A stretch of DNA of 23,334 nucleotides from an uncultured Acidobacteriota bacterium. Its GTDB lineage: Bacteria > Acidobacteriota > JAAYUB01. A model generated the notes under the pieces. The model made no database searches and had not been told where the DNA came from. It worked only from the letters and a program-made list of their open reading frames with translations. A program made the position numbers and the translations under genes. The stretch covers positions 1 through 23,334 of the forward strand of contig CALAMB010000275.1 of the NCBI GenBank assembly GCA_937925645.1, given 5' to 3'. Positions 13,860 to 21,087 of the stretch are shown piece by piece; the stretch's first letter is position 1, and the number at the start of each line of letters is the position of its first letter.

Positions 13860-15272
13860 TCACGCGTAAGGCGCCGCGGCCGACTCGTCGGAGGACCATT
13901 CCGAATCCACCCAGAGGTCGGTCCGCACGCCCAGGATGCTGTCGGCCGCCACCAGCCCGGTCCACATGGAATGGTCCATGTTGTTGTACCGGTGAAGTCC
14001 GTTGCGGCCGATGGTCTGCAGGTTGTCGAAATCGGACAGAAACCGGCGGACGCGCTCCCGGTTCTCGCGGTAGCGGGCGTTGTACACCGGGTAGGCGTGC
14101 CCGTGCCGGAACACGACGCCGTCGCGCACTTCGCCCTCTTTGACCAGACCCAGTTGAACCAGTTCCGAACGGGCGGTGGCGATCAGGTCCGAGTCGGACA
14201 GGGCCCAGATCGCATCGCCGACCGAGCAGAAGTATTCCACGCCGAGACTCGAGCGGTTGTCGTCGGGGACCATCGCCGGGCTCCAGTTGTGGAAGATCTG
14301 CACGCGGCCTGCCCGGACCTCCGGACTGTGGATGTAGATCCAGTTGTCCGGGAGAGTCAGACGCCGGTCGACGATGAGCCCCACCAGGATGAAGCCGCGA
14401 TATTCCAGTTCCTGGGCGGCGGAGGTCACATTCTCGGGCGCTGCCGGTTGGAACATGCCCACGAGCTGGTTCAGTGGCACGGAAGTGATCACTTGTCCCA
14501 CCGGCAGGGAGCGGCGACCGTCGCCGGCGGCCACCTCCACCTCGTGGACGGAGCGCTCCGCCCAGCGGAGGCCGGTGACGGCGGCGCCGGTGGTCACGGA
14601 GCCGCCGCGGCGTTCGATGGTGGCCGCCATCCGCTCCCAAATCATCCCGGGACCCAGCACCGGGTAGTCGAAAGTCCGGATGAGGCTTTTGGCGCTGTTG
14701 GTGCCCAGCAGGGCGTTGACGACGGCCGTCCGCAACGACATTCCCTGGATGCGCTGGGCGGCCCACTCGGACTGGATCTCGTGGCAGGGGATGCCCCAAA
14801 CCTTTTCAGTGTAGCTGGCGAAGAAGATCTCGAACAGCCGGCGGCCGAACCGGTTGGACACCCAGCGGTCCAGGGTGCTCTCATCCGGGTACGGCCGCAA
14901 TCTGGCCCTGAGGTAGCTCAGCAGCACCCGGGTGCTTTCCCAGAGGCCGAGGTTGCGCAGGGCGTTGAATGGCTCGAGCGGGTAATTGAAAAAGCGCCGC
15001 TGGTAGTAGATGTGGGAGACCCGGGGCACCTTGCGGAAGTCCTCCCCGATCACCTCGTCCCAGAGCGCCCGTATTCGGGGGTGGCCGGTGAAAAAGCGGT
15101 GCCCGCCGATGTCAAACCGGTAGCCCTTGTATCGTTCGGTCCGGGCCAGGCCGCCGAGAATGCCGTGTTTTTCGAACACCATGGGCGGGCGGCCGTGGTG
15201 GGCCAGTTCGTACGCGGCGGCCAGGCCGGCCGGTCCTCCGCCGATCACCGCGATGGCGTCCGCCGGATTCAT
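13860..15272 (-). CDS. FAD-dependent oxidoreductase, UGM/protoporphyrinogen-oxidase-like
   Basis: The protein has 470 residues. The N-terminal dinucleotide-binding motif is IAVIGGGPAGLAAAYELA (7-24), followed by FEKHGILGGLARTE and YRFDIGGHRFF. That arrangement is shared by protoporphyrinogen oxidase, amine oxidases and UDP-galactopyranose mutase. The C-terminal FAD-binding end reads IGRNGLHRYNNMDHSMWTGL. Flavoproteins with this ending are common in polysaccharide clusters. A role as a sugar mutase or sugar oxidase on a nucleotide- or lipid-linked sugar is the likeliest, but that is inference. ATG at 15272 overlaps the TGA of the first glycosyltransferase gene (ATGA). The open frame continues far upstream but is antisense-like, repetitive Arg/Pro/Gly text, so it was not used. 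Confidence 0.82.
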   Translation of the reverse strand: MNPADAIAVIGGGPAGLAAAYELAHHGRPPMVFEKHGILGGLARTERYKGYRFDIGGHRFFTGHPRIRALWDEVIGEDFRKVPRVSHIYYQRRFFNYPLEPFNALRNLGLWESTRVLLSYLRARLRPYPDESTLDRWVSNRFGRRLFEIFFASYTEKVWGIPCHEIQSEWAAQRIQGMSLRTAVVNALLGTNSAKSLIRTFDYPVLGPGMIWERMAATIERRGGSVTTGAAVTGLRWAERSVHEVEVAAGDGRRSLPVGQVITSVPLNQLVGMFQPAAPENVTSAAQELEYRGFILVGLIVDRRLTLPDNWIYIHSPEVRAGRVQIFHNWSPAMVPDDNRSSLGVEYFCSVGDAIWALSDSDLIATARSELVQLGLVKEGEVRDGVVFRHGHAYPVYNARYRENRERVRRFLSDFDNLQTIGRNGLHRYNNMDHSMWTGLVAADSILGVRTDLWVDSEWSSDESAAAPYA

Positions 15273-16321
15273 GGCGCCTCGCGCTTCGGGCCGGTTTGGG
15301 CGGCATCGGGTCGGGCCGGTTGTTTCCGCAGGCCGGCGGTCAGATGAACGAGCAGACCGGCGATAAAACCAGCCCCGCCGTACAGAAAGTAGAACCAGTG
15401 CCACGAGACGGCGGCTAGGGTGAAGATCAGGCCGCGGCGCCGGTAGAAGAACCGGTACAGCGGGAAGTTCATGGCCAAAAGAGCGGCCGCCGCCAGCCCG
15501 GCGACCAGCAGCAAGGCCGGCCACCACCCGGCGGCGCCAAGGGCGCCGAGGACGACGTAGGCCGCCACGACGCTCCAACGCCCGGACCAGCGGAGGTTCA
15601 GGTCGTTGGGCATCCGGCCCTGGCGGAGGATCAGGCAGGTCCAGGGAACCGCCCGGTGCAGCACGTCGGCCCGGAGCAGGCTGACGGTCCGCCAGCACTT
15701 GAGGTGCTTGACCTGCAGCGATTTGTCCAGGCGGATGCGGCGGCCGCCGGCATGCAGACGGGTGCCCAACTCGATATCCTCGATGGACGGGACCGGGTAG
15801 GTCTCGTCGAAACCGTCGAAGTCCCGGAACGTATCCGCGCGGATGGCGCCACACGCTCCCCAGAAGGTGGCTGCTTGTTCGTTGGCATGCTGGTGGACGT
15901 AATGGTGCTGCAGATTCTTGAACTGGGAGAGGAAATTGGGCGCGGCCGGCTCGTCGTCGTAGCTGCCGAACAGCGCCGCCAGATCCGGATCGGCGGAGAA
16001 GGCGCGCCGCACCTTCGCGACGGCGTCGGCGGCGGGTGACACGTCGGCGTCGAGGAAGAAGAGAATCCGCCCACGGGCCGCGCGGGCGCCGGCGTTGCGG
16101 GCGGCGGCGGGACCCCGCCGAACCGGTAGGCTGATGGTGGTGAAGTCCAGCTCGCCGGCTTGACGTTCGGCGACCGCGTCGGCGCCGTCCAGGACCACCA
16201 GCACTTCGTCGGCGGCGGGTTGCAGCGCGGCCACTCCGTCCAGGCAATGCTTGAACATCGAGCCGCCCCGGTGAACGGGAACGATCACGGAGACCGTCGG
16301 CTCAGTTTCCGGGCTGGTCAT
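15269..16321 (-). CDS. family 2 glycosyltransferase, first gene of glycan operon
   Basis: The protein has 350 residues. GT-A opening TVSVIVPVHRGGSMFKHCLD, RRGPAAARNAGARAARGRI, DxD in FFLDADVSPAAD, then PSIEDIELGTRLHAGGRRI with the acidic pair. This last motif is typical of GT2 enzymes acting on polyprenyl-linked sugars. Hydrophobic segments in the C-terminal 120 residues (VVAAYVVLGALGAAGW, ALLLVAGLAAAALLAM and one more) anchor it in the membrane. It may be the initiating or an early transferase, but that is not shown. ATG at 16321 has GAGGGG about 11 bases upstream; a TTG at 16360 would add 13 residues without a ribosome site. A weak promoter (TTTCCC, 17 bases, TATGTT at 16364-16369) lies just upstream on this strand. 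Confidence 0.87.
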   Translation of the reverse strand: MTSPETEPTVSVIVPVHRGGSMFKHCLDGVAALQPAADEVLVVLDGADAVAERQAGELDFTTISLPVRRGPAAARNAGARAARGRILFFLDADVSPAADAVAKVRRAFSADPDLAALFGSYDDEPAAPNFLSQFKNLQHHYVHQHANEQAATFWGACGAIRADTFRDFDGFDETYPVPSIEDIELGTRLHAGGRRIRLDKSLQVKHLKCWRTVSLLRADVLHRAVPWTCLILRQGRMPNDLNLRWSGRWSVVAAYVVLGALGAAGWWPALLLVAGLAAAALLAMNFPLYRFFYRRRGLIFTLAAVSWHWFYFLYGGAGFIAGLLVHLTAGLRKQPARPDAAQTGPKREAP

Positions 16322-16432
16322 GAATGCAGCTGCCCCTCGGTCGAGAAATCCTGATTTCAAGATAACATAGCAGATCGGAGGTTTGGGGGAAAGCGGGAAT
16401 TGCGGCGCGGGAACTTGTTTCCGGAATTCGGC

Positions 16433-16450
16433 GCCGGTGACGTCACCGGC
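16433..16450. repeat. 18-bp perfect palindrome over ACT gene stop codon
   Basis: GCCGGTGACGTCACCGGC (16433-16450) equals its own reverse complement with no mismatch. It contains the TGA stop (16443-16445) of the ACT-domain gene. As RNA it forms a 7-bp stem with an ACGT loop. It lies between that gene and the promoter region of the glycan operon, so it may be a terminator without a T-tract or a binding site for a dimeric regulator. The rest of 16322-16432 shows nothing else clear apart from a weak promoter. Confidence 0.5.
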
Positions 16451-17003
16451 ACAGGCGCCAGGGGCGGGCCAGTCCGTCCTCGGCCACCAGCACCCCGTCG
16501 TCGGACACGCCGAAATGGTGCTGCAGGGACTTGATCACCGTGTTCAGGTTGTGTTTCTCCACGAGGCAGGAGATGCTGGAAACCGACGTGCTGATGGCCA
16601 GGATGTTCACGCCGGCGGCGGCGATCGCGGCGAACGCCTCGGCCGCGCAGCCGGGGCGATCCCTGAAGTGGGGGCCGTGGATCGAGACCAAAACGACGTC
16701 GCGCTGGTGGACCACCTCCGAGAACTGGATTCTGGACGCGATATCCTGGACAGCGGACAGCGCCTCACCGAGATCCGTCTCGCTGACCCCGATGACGATG
16801 TGGGAACGGTTGGTGTTGTCGGTCAACTCCACCACGAAGTGGGCATTGACGCTCCGCCGGCCGATGGCACCCAGCAACAGGCCCGCAATCCCCGGCCGAT
16901 CGGGCAGGGACATGATGCCCACCGTGGCAATGTTGAGAGTCAGCATGATGCTGCTGGCCTTGAATTGCGCTGCCGAATCGGGCGGAGGCGGCATGTTCTG
17001 CAT
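16443..17003 (-). CDS. free-standing aspartokinase-type double ACT regulatory protein
   Basis: The protein has 186 residues. Two ACT repeats match the regulatory half of aspartate kinase. The first (about 27-95) has IMSLPDRPGIAGLLLGAIGR. The second (about 103-166) has VVLVSIHGPHFRDRPGCAA, then ILAISTSVSSISCLVEKHNL and SLQHHFGV. The same phrases occur at the lysine/threonine-binding end of aspartokinase. The N-terminal kinase domain is completely absent and no open frame upstream encodes it. It may act as a separate regulatory subunit, like the short beta subunit of some aspartokinases, or as a stand-alone amino-acid sensor. Upstream of ATG 17003 there is no ribosome site, but TATAAT ends 6 bases away, suggesting a leaderless transcript. 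A second ATG at 16994 is possible. Confidence 0.8.
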   Translation of the reverse strand: MQNMPPPPDSAAQFKASSIMLTLNIATVGIMSLPDRPGIAGLLLGAIGRRSVNAHFVVELTDNTNRSHIVIGVSETDLGEALSAVQDIASRIQFSEVVHQRDVVLVSIHGPHFRDRPGCAAEAFAAIAAAGVNILAISTSVSSISCLVEKHNLNTVIKSLQHHFGVSDDGVLVAEDGLARPWRLCR

Positions 17004-17009
17004 GAGCGC

Positions 17010-17015
17010 ATTATA
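17010..17015 (-). promoter_or_regulatory. TATAAT box 6 bases upstream of ACT gene start
   Basis: On the minus strand TATAAT is perfect and lies 6 bases before the ATG at 17003. Transcription would start on or next to the A of the ATG, so the mRNA would be leaderless. The -35 at 17 bases is TTCCCC (17033-17038), a poor match. Confidence 0.5.
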
Positions 17016-17142
17016 GGTCAAGAGCGTCGACAGGGGAAGAGCGGGAAAGAGGAATCGGCTGAAGCGGTGCATCCCCGCCGCTTGGAGCCTGCCGCCGGTA
17101 TCCGGATGAATCATCCGATGATCAGCCCAACAGCATCCAGAC

Positions 17143-17171
17143 TGGCCAAACGGGTGATATCCTGATATTCT
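17143..17171 (+). promoter_or_regulatory. candidate sigma-70 promoter of nucleotidyltransferase-kinase pair
   Basis: TGGCCA (17143-17148), a 17-base spacer and TATTCT (17166-17171) are each 4/6 matches, and TGA just before TATTCT gives an extended -10. The transcript would start near 17178, leaving a leader of about 27 bases that includes the GGAG used for ATG 17205. The rest of 17016-17142 shows nothing clear. Confidence 0.35.
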
Positions 17172-17204
17172 GTGCCGCTGATGCGATTGGGAGACGGAGT
17201 CGCC

Positions 17205-18110
17205 ATGGACCTTACCCTGCTCATCCTGGCCGCCGGAGTCGGCAGCCGCTACGGCGGGTTCAAGCAACTCGACCGCCTGGGTCCGGCCGGCGAGACGCTC
17301 ATCGATTACGCCCTGCACGACGCGCTCCGGGCCGGCTTCCGCCGGGCCGTGTTCGTGGTGTCGGATCGGCTGGCGGACGAATGCCGGGCGATGTTCGCAC
17401 CGCGCTGGGGGCGACGTTTGGAGCTGGGCTTCGCCGTCCAAACCGTGCGGCAGTTTCCGGCCGGGGTGACGGTCCCCGACAACCGCACCAAACCATGGGG
17501 CACCGCGCACGCGGTGCTGGCCGCCCGGGGGCAGGTGGCCGCCCCGTTCACCGTGGTCAACGCGGACGATTTCTACGGCCGGGCCGCCTACCGGCTGGCA
17601 GCTGAATTCCTCCAGGGGATCGATCCGGCGGCGATGCGCGCCGCCGTAGTCGGGTACCGTCTGGCGGAAACGCTCTCCGAGCACGGCACGGTTTCGCGGG
17701 CGGTGTGCGAGCTGGATGCCCGGGGCCGCGTCCGCGCGCTCACCGAGCGTCTCGAAATCCGGCGCGACGCGGCGACCATCGTGTATCGCGACGAAGCGGG
17801 CCGCTGGCAGCCCGTCTCTGGCGAGGCCTGGGTGTCCATGAACATGCTGGCGTTCACGCCGGCCGTTTTCACGTCACTGGAACAATATTTCGCCGACTTT
17901 GTCGCGGAGTCTGGGTCGGATCCGGCGGCCGAGTTCCGGCTGCCTCAGGCGCTGAACCGGCTGTTGGCCGAAGGGCGAGGCGAGGTGGCGCTGCTGGCGG
18001 GAGCGGCGGGCTGGTTCGGCATGACGTACCAGGCCGACCGTCCCGCCGCCGTGGCGCGGTTGCGCCGGCTGGCGGCCGCGGGCGATTATCCGGAGCCGCT
18101 ATGGTCGTGA
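17205..18110 (+). CDS. sugar-1-phosphate nucleotidyltransferase-like protein
   Basis: The protein has 301 residues. It opens with LTLLILAAGVGSRYGGFKQL, the nucleotide-binding loop of NTP transferases (LAAGxGSRxGGxKQ). KPWGTAHAVLAA (about 92-103) and VVNADDFYG (metal-binding D pair, about 117-125) follow as in sugar nucleotidyltransferases. The C-terminal half lacks the hexapeptide left-handed beta-helix of GlmU, so it has no acetyltransferase part. The ATG at 17205 has GGAG 5 bases upstream and matches the family start; ATGs at 17172 and 17181 would add residues of no known use. The sugar kinase gene starts 10 bases before its stop, so the two products probably act in sequence: kinase makes HexNAc-1-P, this enzyme makes the NDP-sugar. 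Substrate is inferred from context. Confidence 0.82.
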   Translation: MDLTLLILAAGVGSRYGGFKQLDRLGPAGETLIDYALHDALRAGFRRAVFVVSDRLADECRAMFAPRWGRRLELGFAVQTVRQFPAGVTVPDNRTKPWGTAHAVLAARGQVAAPFTVVNADDFYGRAAYRLAAEFLQGIDPAAMRAAVVGYRLAETLSEHGTVSRAVCELDARGRVRALTERLEIRRDAATIVYRDEAGRWQPVSGEAWVSMNMLAFTPAVFTSLEQYFADFVAESGSDPAAEFRLPQALNRLLAEGRGEVALLAGAAGWFGMTYQADRPAAVARLRRLAAAGDYPEPLWS

Positions 18111-19213
18111 ATCCCGTGCCCGATCTGGCCGCGGTCGCCGCGGCGTTTGACCTGCCCGGACCGTTCGTCGGCGGCGAGCCCCACGGGACTGGCCACATCA
18201 ACGACACGTACCGGGTCACCGTGGCCGGGCCGGCCGGTCCGGTCCGGTTCATCCTGCGGCGCATCAACCGGCGGGTTTTTCCGAATCCGGAGCTTGTGGT
18301 TGCCAATACGGTTCAGGTGTGCCAACACCTGGCGACGGTCTACCGCCGGCAGGGCGTGACCGACAGCGATCGCCGCCGCCAGGTGCCCGTGCCCGCGCGT
18401 GGCGGCGCATGGCGTCACGTGGACGCGGCGGGCGACTGGTGGTGCGCGTTTCTGTTTCAGGAGGACACTGTCGGACGCGACGAGATCGGTTCCGAGGACG
18501 AAGCGTGGCAGGCCGCCCGGGCGTTCGGGCGCTTTCTGCGCGACACGACCGATCTGTCGCCGGCCCGCCTGGCGGTGACCATTCCCGGTTTTCACGACGG
18601 CCGCCGCCGGCTGGCCGACCTGGAGGACGCTGCGGCCGCCGATGCCTGCGGCCGGGTTCAGGAAGCCGCGGGGGAACTGGCGTTCGTGCGGGACCATCGA
18701 TCCGTCGTGGCGGCGGCCGAACGGCTGCTCGCGCCGGGCGTCCTGCCGTGGCGGGTCACCCACAACGACACGAAGTGCAACAATGTGCTCCTGGACGCCG
18801 TCACGGGGGAGGGGTTGTGCGTCATCGACCTGGACACGGTGATGCCCGGCTCGGCCCTGTTCGATTTCGGGGACATGGTGCGCTCGTTCGTCAGCGCCGC
18901 GCCAGAGGACGATCCGGATCCGGACCGCGCGCGCCTGCGTAACGGAATCTTCGCCGCCCTGGCCGCCGGCTGGCTGGAGCCCCTGGCCGGCGTGCTCACG
19001 CCGGCCGAGCGGGAGCACCTGCTCCTCGGCGCGCGCCTCATCATCCTGCTCATCGGCACGCGATTCCTGACCGACCATCTGCGGGGGGATGTCTATTTCA
19101 GGATCCGCCGGACCGGCCACAACCTGGACCGTTGCCGGAACCAGTTCCATCTGCTGGCGGACCTGGAAGCGCGCCAGGCCGACCTCGAGCGGATCCTCCG
19201 CGCGATTCCGTAA
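18101..19213 (+). CDS. NahK-like sugar 1-kinase (aminoglycoside phosphotransferase fold)
   Basis: The protein has 370 residues. The glycine loop HGTGHINDTYRV (29-39) replaces a classical P-loop. The catalytic loop is HNDTKCNNVLLD (221-232), with D223 as base and N228 as metal ligand. VIDLDTVMPGSALFDFGDMV (241-260) provides the DxD metal site. These are close to the motifs of bifidobacterial N-acetylhexosamine 1-kinase NahK, an anomeric kinase of the APH/ChoK superfamily that phosphorylates GlcNAc or GalNAc at C1. The length fits NahK. The ATG overlaps the nucleotidyltransferase stop by 10 bases, with CGGAG upstream. I judge HexNAc the likely substrate from these motifs and from the GH20 gene nearby; other hexoses, homoserine or choline cannot be excluded. 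Confidence 0.8.
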   Translation: MVVNPVPDLAAVAAAFDLPGPFVGGEPHGTGHINDTYRVTVAGPAGPVRFILRRINRRVFPNPELVVANTVQVCQHLATVYRRQGVTDSDRRRQVPVPARGGAWRHVDAAGDWWCAFLFQEDTVGRDEIGSEDEAWQAARAFGRFLRDTTDLSPARLAVTIPGFHDGRRRLADLEDAAAADACGRVQEAAGELAFVRDHRSVVAAAERLLAPGVLPWRVTHNDTKCNNVLLDAVTGEGLCVIDLDTVMPGSALFDFGDMVRSFVSAAPEDDPDPDRARLRNGIFAALAAGWLEPLAGVLTPAEREHLLLGARLIILLIGTRFLTDHLRGDVYFRIRRTGHNLDRCRNQFHLLADLEARQADLERILRAIP

Positions 19214-19237
19214 CGGTCATATCAAACGGCACGCGTG

Positions 19238-21055
19238 TTATGCCGGATCCCGCTGCACCCGTCTGGCGGACGGCCGGCGCCGCCACACGACAATCAGCAG
19301 GCCGGCCATCACCGCCGAGATCACCGAAAGAATGCCGGCCGGCAGAATCCGGCTGTAGATCCAGTTGCCCGTGGCGAACAGGGCACAGTAAATCATCGCA
19401 CAGCCGAGAAACATGCAGAGAATCCCGTGGGGGACGTCCCACCCCACGGCGCCGGGAGCTTCGAGTTCCTCCCCGTCCCGCCGCGCGGCCTCGAGCACGC
19501 GGCGCCAGCCGGGACCGCCCGGCCGGACCAGGCGGTAAAAGGCGCGCAGAGTGGCCGGATCGGTGGCCGGGCTGAACCAGGCGACCGCCAGCCAGGCCAG
19601 CGTCGTGACGGCCACGCCGGTTACCAATTGGGTGGGTGCGCTCATCGGCGGCAGACCGCTGTGGGGGTGGATGAACTGGAAATAAATGGCCGCCAGAAAG
19701 GACGTGACCATGGCCGTGATCTCGCTGGCCGCGTTGACCCGCCACCAGAACCAGCGGAGAATGAAGATCAGCCCGGTGCCCGCCCCGATCTGCAGCAGGA
19801 TCTGGAACGCCTGCAGGGCGTTTTCCAGCAGCAGGGCCACGATGCTGGTGGCCGCCATGAGCCCGACCGTGGACAAGCGCCCGATCAGAACCAGCCGGCG
19901 TTCGCCGGCGTCCGGGCGGATGAACCGCCGATACAGATCGTTGACCAGATAGGACGACCCCCAGTTCAAATGGGTGGAGACGGTGGACATGTACGCGGCC
20001 AGCAGCGATGCCGTCACCAGTCCCAGCAGCCCGGCGGGCATGAAGCTGAGCATGGCCGGGTAGGCGAAGTCGTGGCGGATCAGTCCGGGATCGGCGTGCG
20101 GGAAGGCGTTCTGCAGGGCCGTCAAATCGGGAAATACGGCCAGCGAGGCCAGCGCCACGAGGATCCACGGCCACGGCCGCAGGGCGTAGTGGGCGCAGTT
20201 GAAGAACAGCGTGGCCGCCACGGCGTCCCCCTCGGACCGCGCGGCCAGCATGCGCTGGGCGATGTAGCCGCCGCCGCCGGGCTCGGCGCCCGGGTACCAG
20301 ACGCTCCACCACTGAACGGCCAGCGGCAGCACCAGCAGCAGGAGGAACGTCTGGCCGTCCGCCGGGTCGGGGAGCAGGCTCAGCTTCGCCGCCACCGCCG
20401 GGTTGCCCAGCAGTCCGGTCAACCCGCCCACTTCCGGTCGTCCCAGCGCGACAACGGCGGCGCACACGGCGCCGGCCATGGCCAGGATGAATTGCAGAAA
20501 ATCGGTGAGCAGGACGCCGCTGAAACCGCCCAGCGCGCTGTAGATCACCGTGACAATACCGGCGATCAGCAGCGTCCAGCCGGCCGGCCAATGCAGGATG
20601 ACCGCCGCGATCTTGGTGAGCGCCATGGAAACCGTGGCCAGCACCAGCACGTTGAAGAACGCACCCAGGTATACCGCCCGGAAACCCCGCAGGAACGCCG
20701 CCGCCCGGCCGCTGTAGCGCAGTTCGTAGAACTCCAGATCGGTGAGCACGCCGGAGCGCCGCCACAGCTTCGCGTACACGAACACCGTGAGCATGCCGGT
20801 GAGGAGGAACGCCCACCAGGCCCAGTTGCCGGCGACCCCGTTCTGGCGGACCATGTCGGTGACCAGGTTCGGCGTGTCACTGGAAAACGTGGTGGCCACC
20901 ATGGAGACGCCGAGCAGCCACCACGGCATGCTTCGGCCGGACAGAAAGAACTCGGACGCGCTGCGTCCGGCCCGCCGCGACACGGCCAGGCCGACGAGCA
21001 GCGAGAACACGAAGTAGGCGACGATGATGCCCCAGTCCAGTGCGTTCAGGATCAT
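19238..21055 (-). CDS. sodium:solute symporter (SSS family), likely sugar transporter
   Basis: The protein has 605 residues and about 14 transmembrane helices. SSS signs: LDWGIIVAYFVFSLLVGLAV (TM1), then the sodium-site region FFLSGRSMPWWLLGVSMVAT and DTPNLVTDMV; IYSALGGFSGVLLTDFLQF in the middle is a family hallmark. SSS proteins import sugars, amino acids or nucleosides with sodium. ATG at 21055 has GGAG about 9 bases upstream, 32 bases after the stop of the GH20 gene, so the two form an operon. That pairing suggests uptake of the hexosaminidase product. Its 3' end faces the sugar kinase gene with only 24 bases between; no terminator is visible there. A cytoplasmic loop of about 45 residues (ATDPATLRAFYRLVRPGGPG and after) precedes the last two helices. 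Confidence 0.87.
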   Translation of the reverse strand: MILNALDWGIIVAYFVFSLLVGLAVSRRAGRSASEFFLSGRSMPWWLLGVSMVATTFSSDTPNLVTDMVRQNGVAGNWAWWAFLLTGMLTVFVYAKLWRRSGVLTDLEFYELRYSGRAAAFLRGFRAVYLGAFFNVLVLATVSMALTKIAAVILHWPAGWTLLIAGIVTVIYSALGGFSGVLLTDFLQFILAMAGAVCAAVVALGRPEVGGLTGLLGNPAVAAKLSLLPDPADGQTFLLLLVLPLAVQWWSVWYPGAEPGGGGYIAQRMLAARSEGDAVAATLFFNCAHYALRPWPWILVALASLAVFPDLTALQNAFPHADPGLIRHDFAYPAMLSFMPAGLLGLVTASLLAAYMSTVSTHLNWGSSYLVNDLYRRFIRPDAGERRLVLIGRLSTVGLMAATSIVALLLENALQAFQILLQIGAGTGLIFILRWFWWRVNAASEITAMVTSFLAAIYFQFIHPHSGLPPMSAPTQLVTGVAVTTLAWLAVAWFSPATDPATLRAFYRLVRPGGPGWRRVLEAARRDGEELEAPGAVGWDVPHGILCMFLGCAMIYCALFATGNWIYSRILPAGILSVISAVMAGLLIVVWRRRPSARRVQRDPA

Positions 21056-21087
21056 GCGGTGCGACTCCAGAGATGCGGTCGATCGGT

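Noticed and set aside
15273..16247. Long N-terminal extension of the flavoenzyme frame, suggesting a fusion
   Set aside because: The extension is an out-of-frame reading of the glycosyltransferase gene and is Arg/Pro/Gly-rich. The flavoenzyme has a normal start at 15272 with a conserved FAD motif 7 residues in.
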